In this document: one piece after another, positions 60,349 to 64,000 of the stretch
How the letters are laid out: each line of letters starts with the position of its first letter
Numbering within the stretch: the first letter of the stretch is position 1
Source: Streptomyces diacarni
Lineage (GTDB): Bacteria > Actinomycetota > Actinomycetes > Streptomycetales > Streptomycetaceae
Assembly: GCF_003323715.1 (NCBI RefSeq)
Contig: NZ_QOIN01000070.1
Location: forward strand, 90,889-154,888
Reading direction: 5' to 3'
DNA length: 64,000 nucleotides
Translations under genes and position numbers: made by a program
Notes under the pieces: generated by a model
Database searches by the model: none
Seen by the model: only the letters and a program-made list of their open reading frames with translations
Told to the model about the DNA's origin: nothing

Positions 60349-63300
60349 ATGGGTACGGTTCACGACGCGGACGCGGAGTCGGGCGACGAGCCGATCGCGG
60401 TGATCGGTGTGGCGTGCCGGCTGCCGGGCGCCCCCGATCCGTCCGCGTTCTGGAGGCTGCTGCGCGAAGGCCGCGACGCGATCTCCGAGCCGCCGTCCGA
60501 CCGGCATCCGGCGGGCGCGGACGCCGACGCTCCACCGGCCCGTCGAGGCGGCTACCTGGACCGCGTCGACGGCTTCGACGCGGCCTTCTTCGGCATCTCG
60601 CCCCGCGAAGCCACGGCCATGGACCCCCAGCAGCGGCTCGCCCTGGAACTGGGCTGGGAAGCGCTGGAGGACGCCGGTGTCGCCCCCGACTCCCTCGAGG
60701 CCACGCCCGCGGGCGTGTACGTCGGCGCGATCGCGGACGACTACGCCGCACTCCTGCGCCGCGGCGGCCCGGAGGGACTCACGCGGCACGTGTTCACCGG
60801 CGTCCAGCGAGGCGTGATCGCCAACCGGCTCTCCCACACGCTGGGGCTGCGGGGGCCGAGCCTGACGGTCGACTCCGGCCAGTCCTCGTCACTGGTCGCG
60901 GTCCACCTGGCCGCCGAGGCCCTGCGCCGCGGCGTCTCGACGCTCGCCCTGGCAGGCGGCGTCCAGTTGAACCTGGCGCCCGAGAGCACCACCGCCGCCG
61001 ACCGCTTCGGAGCGCTCTCCCCCGACGGCCTCTGCCACACCTTCGACGCCCGCGCCAACGGCTTCGTACGGGGCGAGGGAGGCGCCCTGGTCGTCCTCAA
61101 GCCGCTGTCCCGCGCCCTGGCCGACGGCGACCGTGTCTACTGCGTGCTCAGCGGCTCCGCGGTCAACCACGACGGCTCCGGCGAGAGCCTGGCCGTACCG
61201 AACGCGGAGGCTCAGCAGGACGTCGTCACCGCCGCGCTCGCCACGGCGGGCGTGCGCGCCGCGGAAGTGCAGTACGTCGAACTCCACGGCACCGGAACCC
61301 CGGTCGGCGACCCCGTCGAGGCCGCCGCGCTCGGTGCCGCGCTGGGGACCGCACCCGGCCGGACAGCTCCCCTGGCGGTCGGCTCCGCCAAGACCAACGT
61401 CGGCCACCTCGAGGGCGCGGCCGGTGTGGTCGGCCTGCTAAAGGCCGCGCTCTCCCTGCACCACCGGGAACTCCCCGCCAGCCTCAACTACGAGACGCCG
61501 AACCCGTCGATCCCATTCGAACAGCTGCGCATGCGGGTGCAGAAGGACACGGGCGGCTGGCCCCTGCCCGACCAGCCGCTGGTGGCCGGTGTGTCGGCGT
61601 TCGGGGTGGGCGGCACCAACGCCCACGCGGTATTGACGGAGGCTCCGCGCGTGGAGTCCGGGACGACGGCAGCGGAGCCGGATGGTGCGGAGCCGAGTGG
61701 CGCGGAGTCGAGCGGTGGCGCGGTGCCGCTGGTCGTCTCGGCAGCGAGCGCGGAGGCGCTGGCGGCCGTGGGCGGACGGCTCGCGGAACGACTGGAATCG
61801 GACCCCGGTCTCGCCGTGCCCGAGGTCGCGCACGCGCTGGTCACCACCCGCGCCCACCTCGCCCACCGCGCCGTCGTGCTCGCCGGCGACCGCGACCGTG
61901 CGGTGGCAGGGCTGCGTGCCTTGGCCGAGGGGGTCAACGCGCCCCAGGTCATCACCGGAGAAGCCACCAGTGCCGCGCACGGTCCCATCTTCATCTTCCC
62001 CGGCCAAGGCTCCCAATGGCACGGCATGGCCCACACCCTCTACACCGAAAACCCCACCTTCCGCGCCTCCCTCCAAGACTGCGCAGACGCCCTGGACCCC
62101 CTCACCGGCTGGTCACTCATCGACACCCTCACCAGCCACAACCACGACTGGCTCAACCACGTCGACAAAGTCCAACCCGCCCTCTTCGCCACCATGACCG
62201 CCCTCGCCCACCAATGGATCCACGCAGGCATCACCCCCGCCGCCGTCATCGGCCACTCCCAAGGCGAAATCACCGCAGCCCACCTCGCCGGCATCCTCAC
62301 CCTCCACGACGCCGCCCACATCATCCACACCCGCTCCACCGCCATGCGCCACCTCACAGGCCACGGCACCATGGCCACCATCAACGCACCCGCCCACCAC
62401 CTCCACACCTACCTCACCGGCCACGACGCCACCATCGCCGCCCACAACTCCCCCACCACCACCGTCATCTCCGGCACCCCCCAAGCCCTCCACACCATCA
62501 CCACCGCCTGCCAAAAAAACGGCATCCGCACCCACCTCATCAACGTCAACTACGCCTCCCACCACCCCCAAGTCGAAGCCCACAAACACCACATCACCAC
62601 CGCCCTCACCCACATCAACCCCCAACCCGCCACCACCCCCATGATCTCCACCGTCACCGCCCAACCCGTCCACGGACCCGAACTCAACCCCACCTACTGG
62701 TACAACAACCTCCGCCAACCCGTCCTCTTCCACCAAGCCCTCACCCACCTCACCAACACCGGCCACCACACCACCATCGAACCCAGCCCCCACCCCACCC
62801 TCACCCCCACCCTCCACGAAACCAACCCCCACCTCACCACCCACCACACCCTCCGCCGCAACCACGCCACCCCCACCGACCTCACCACCGCCCTCGCCCA
62901 CGCCCACACCACCGGCACCACACCCACCTGGACCACCCAACTACCCGCATCCGCACCCGCACGACGGGTATCCCTCCCCACCTACCCCTTCCAGCGCCGC
63001 TCCTACTGGCCGAAGCCGACCACGGCGGTCACGGCCACCACCGCTGGTGCAGACGGGGAGCTCACGCCGACCGATGAGGAAGCGGAGACAGCGGAAGCGG
63101 CAGAGCTCCAGAGTCCGTCCGGCGCACCGCCCCTGACCGGACGTGTGCTGGATGTCGTACTCAACGAATGTGCGCGGGTACTCGGGCACGCCTCCGCGGC
63201 CGATGTGCCGTCGCAGGCCACGTTCAAGGATCTCGGCTTCGACTCCTTCGCAGGAACCGAGCTGTGCAAGCGCCTGTCCTCGTTGCTGGGACGCCCGGTC

Positions 63301-64000
63301 CTCGTCAACTCGACCTACGACCACCCGAGCCCGGCCGAGCTGGCCGCCTTCCTGGAGGGGAAGCGGGGCACGGCGGCGTTCGATGCCGCTCAAGGCGACG
63401 GCACCGCAACGCAGGATGACGACCCGGTCGTGATCGTCGGGATGGGGTGCCGCTTCCCCGGAGGCGTGCAGGGGCCGGAGGACCTGTGGCGGCTGCTCGT
63501 CGAGGAGCGGGATGCCATCGGCGACTTCCCCACCGACCGGGGCTGGGACACCGATGAGCTGGACGACCCCGATCCGGCCGGCCCCGGCACTTCCTACGTC
63601 CGTCAAGGCGGGTTCCTCGACGACATCGCCGGCTTCGACGCCGCCCTCTTCGGCATCGCACCGCGTGAGGCGCTCGCGATGGACCCGCACCAGCGGCTCC
63701 TCCTGGAGACCGCCTGGGAGACGTTCGAGAGGGCAGGTGTCGATCCCGGCTCGCTGCGCGGCAGCCGTACGGGCGTCTTCGTGGGGACGAACGAGCAGGA
63801 CTACGCCACCTACACCTCGCCCGGCCGGGTCGAGGGCGGCGAGGGCTTCCTGCTCACCGGGCACGCGGCGAGCGTGGCGTCCGGCCGTCTGTCATATGTG
63901 TTCGGCCTGGAGGGGCCGGCCCTGACGGTCGACACAGCGTGCTCCTCGTCACTGGTCGCGCTGCACCTGGCCGCCCAGTCACTGCGCTCCGGCGAGTGCG
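60349..64000 (+). CDS. Type I modular PKS, loading module and start of module 1 (cut by window edge)
   Basis: 1217 codons visible and open at the right edge. ATG 60349 or GTG 60346 follow AAAGGGA; ATG 60340 is too close. KS-like domain, about residues 13-430: the active-site Cys is Gln178 in VDSGQSSSLVAVHL (codon 60880-60882), so this is a KSQ decarboxylase, with both His motifs (ELHGTGT, NVGHLEG) intact. AT, about 545-870: GHSQG (635-639, Ser637) and YASH (735-738) predict methylmalonyl-CoA. ACP Ser966 in GFDSF. A second KS opens at residue 1025 with Cys1198 in DTACSSS. There is no N-terminal docking domain, as expected for a first subunit. Confidence 0.96.
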   Translation, partial: MGTVHDADAESGDEPIAVIGVACRLPGAPDPSAFWRLLREGRDAISEPPSDRHPAGADADAPPARRGGYLDRVDGFDAAFFGISPREATAMDPQQRLALELGWEALEDAGVAPDSLEATPAGVYVGAIADDYAALLRRGGPEGLTRHVFTGVQRGVIANRLSHTLGLRGPSLTVDSGQSSSLVAVHLAAEALRRGVSTLALAGGVQLNLAPESTTAADRFGALSPDGLCHTFDARANGFVRGEGGALVVLKPLSRALADGDRVYCVLSGSAVNHDGSGESLAVPNAEAQQDVVTAALATAGVRAAEVQYVELHGTGTPVGDPVEAAALGAALGTAPGRTAPLAVGSAKTNVGHLEGAAGVVGLLKAALSLHHRELPASLNYETPNPSIPFEQLRMRVQKDTGGWPLPDQPLVAGVSAFGVGGTNAHAVLTEAPRVESGTTAAEPDGAEPSGAESSGGAVPLVVSAASAEALAAVGGRLAERLESDPGLAVPEVAHALVTTRAHLAHRAVVLAGDRDRAVAGLRALAEGVNAPQVITGEATSAAHGPIFIFPGQGSQWHGMAHTLYTENPTFRASLQDCADALDPLTGWSLIDTLTSHNHDWLNHVDKVQPALFATMTALAHQWIHAGITPAAVIGHSQGEITAAHLAGILTLHDAAHIIHTRSTAMRHLTGHGTMATINAPAHHLHTYLTGHDATIAAHNSPTTTVISGTPQALHTITTACQKNGIRTHLINVNYASHHPQVEAHKHHITTALTHINPQPATTPMISTVTAQPVHGPELNPTYWYNNLRQPVLFHQALTHLTNTGHHTTIEPSPHPTLTPTLHETNPHLTTHHTLRRNHATPTDLTTALAHAHTTGTTPTWTTQLPASAPARRVSLPTYPFQRRSYWPKPTTAVTATTAGADGELTPTDEEAETAEAAELQSPSGAPPLTGRVLDVVLNECARVLGHASAADVPSQATFKDLGFDSFAGTELCKRLSSLLGRPVLVNSTYDHPSPAELAAFLEGKRGTAAFDAAQGDGTATQDDDPVVIVGMGCRFPGGVQGPEDLWRLLVEERDAIGDFPTDRGWDTDELDDPDPAGPGTSYVRQGGFLDDIAGFDAALFGIAPREALAMDPHQRLLLETAWETFERAGVDPGSLRGSRTGVFVGTNEQDYATYTSPGRVEGGEGFLLTGHAASVASGRLSYVFGLEGPALTVDTACSSSLVALHLAAQSLRSGEC
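61975..62995 (+). other. GRINS-like nucleotide-skewed segment in the loading AT
   Basis: Across the AT domain the coding strand is dominated by C and A with very few G. In 62401-62460, for example, I count 36 C and 6 G. Codons shift to CAC, ACC, CCC, ATC and CAA, and GAA replaces GAG. KS sequence before about 61975 and the sequence after about 62995 return to normal balance. Such intense-skew blocks in PKS genes are known as GRINS and are linked to recombination between modules. Confidence 0.8.

Noticed and set aside
60342..63077. Long Arg/Pro-rich open frame across the PKS loading module
   Set aside because: It is the second-frame shadow of the PKS: the +1-shifted frame encodes contiguous KS-AT-ACP motifs, while this frame shows none.
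1..64000. Insertion sequences, integrase or phage genes
   Set aside because: No transposase, integrase or terminal inverted repeat pattern was seen on either strand.

Overview
The window looks like chromosome of a Streptomyces-type actinomycete. GC is very high, third codon positions are almost all G or C, GTG starts are common, and the gene set is typical: a subtilisin-inhibitor protein, MurT/GatD, SARP regulators, a KGG stress protein behind a SigB-like promoter, and type I polyketide synthase (PKS) genes. I see no rRNA, tRNA, CRISPR array, insertion sequence or prophage.

About 1-48,650 is ordinary chromosome-arm or core material in short transcription units. In order: a NarL/histidine-kinase pair; a geranylgeranyl-reductase-like flavoprotein divergent from an M20 peptidase; a TmrB-like kinase/Nudix fusion; a TIGR03086-type protein; an AraC regulator; a small leader-like ORF before an alpha/beta hydrolase; a lipoprotein; a ROK kinase divergent from a LacI regulator across a perfect palindrome; an MBL hydrolase; MarR and DinB proteins; a DUF6986 lyase-like protein; a subtilisin inhibitor; etfBA; a thioredoxin; PlsC; asnB-marR; an AfsR/SARP regulator facing a DrrAB-like exporter; a DUF6421-SDR-threonine aldolase operon; GDPD, GNAT and VOC proteins; an acyl-CoA dehydrogenase divergent from TetR; peptide deformylase; murT-gatD; CtaG; a PfpI protein; a second drug-type ABC exporter with a divergent TetR; a KGG stress protein; a second two-component system; and a pirin.

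From about 48,670 to the right edge the window enters a biosynthetic gene cluster. A seven-gene leftward operon (P450, BBE-like flavin oxidase, crotonyl-CoA carboxylase/reductase, KAS III, 3-hydroxyacyl-CoA dehydrogenase, type II thioesterase, nucleotidyltransferase) is largely translationally coupled. Its KAS III/dehydrogenase/CCR trio is the classical way to make an alkylmalonyl-CoA extender unit. Upstream lies a large SARP-ATPase regulator carrying an in-frame TTA codon, which suggests bldA control. Divergent from it run a second P450 and a type I modular PKS that leaves the window. The PKS opens with a KSQ-AT-ACP loading module whose AT motifs (GHSQG, YASH) predict methylmalonyl-CoA, hence a propionyl starter, followed by the first extension KS. 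The loading AT is written in an extremely C-rich, G-poor style unlike its flanks, matching the GRINS (intense nucleotide skew) elements known from assembly-line PKS genes.

The inferred product is a reduced type I polyketide started by propionate, with at least one unusual branch from the CCR-made extender and oxidised by two P450s and a flavin oxidase. The specific compound cannot be named from this window. The least familiar elements are the BBE-like oxidase lacking the usual flavin-linking histidine, the nucleotidyltransferase coupled to the thioesterase, and the skewed AT segment.
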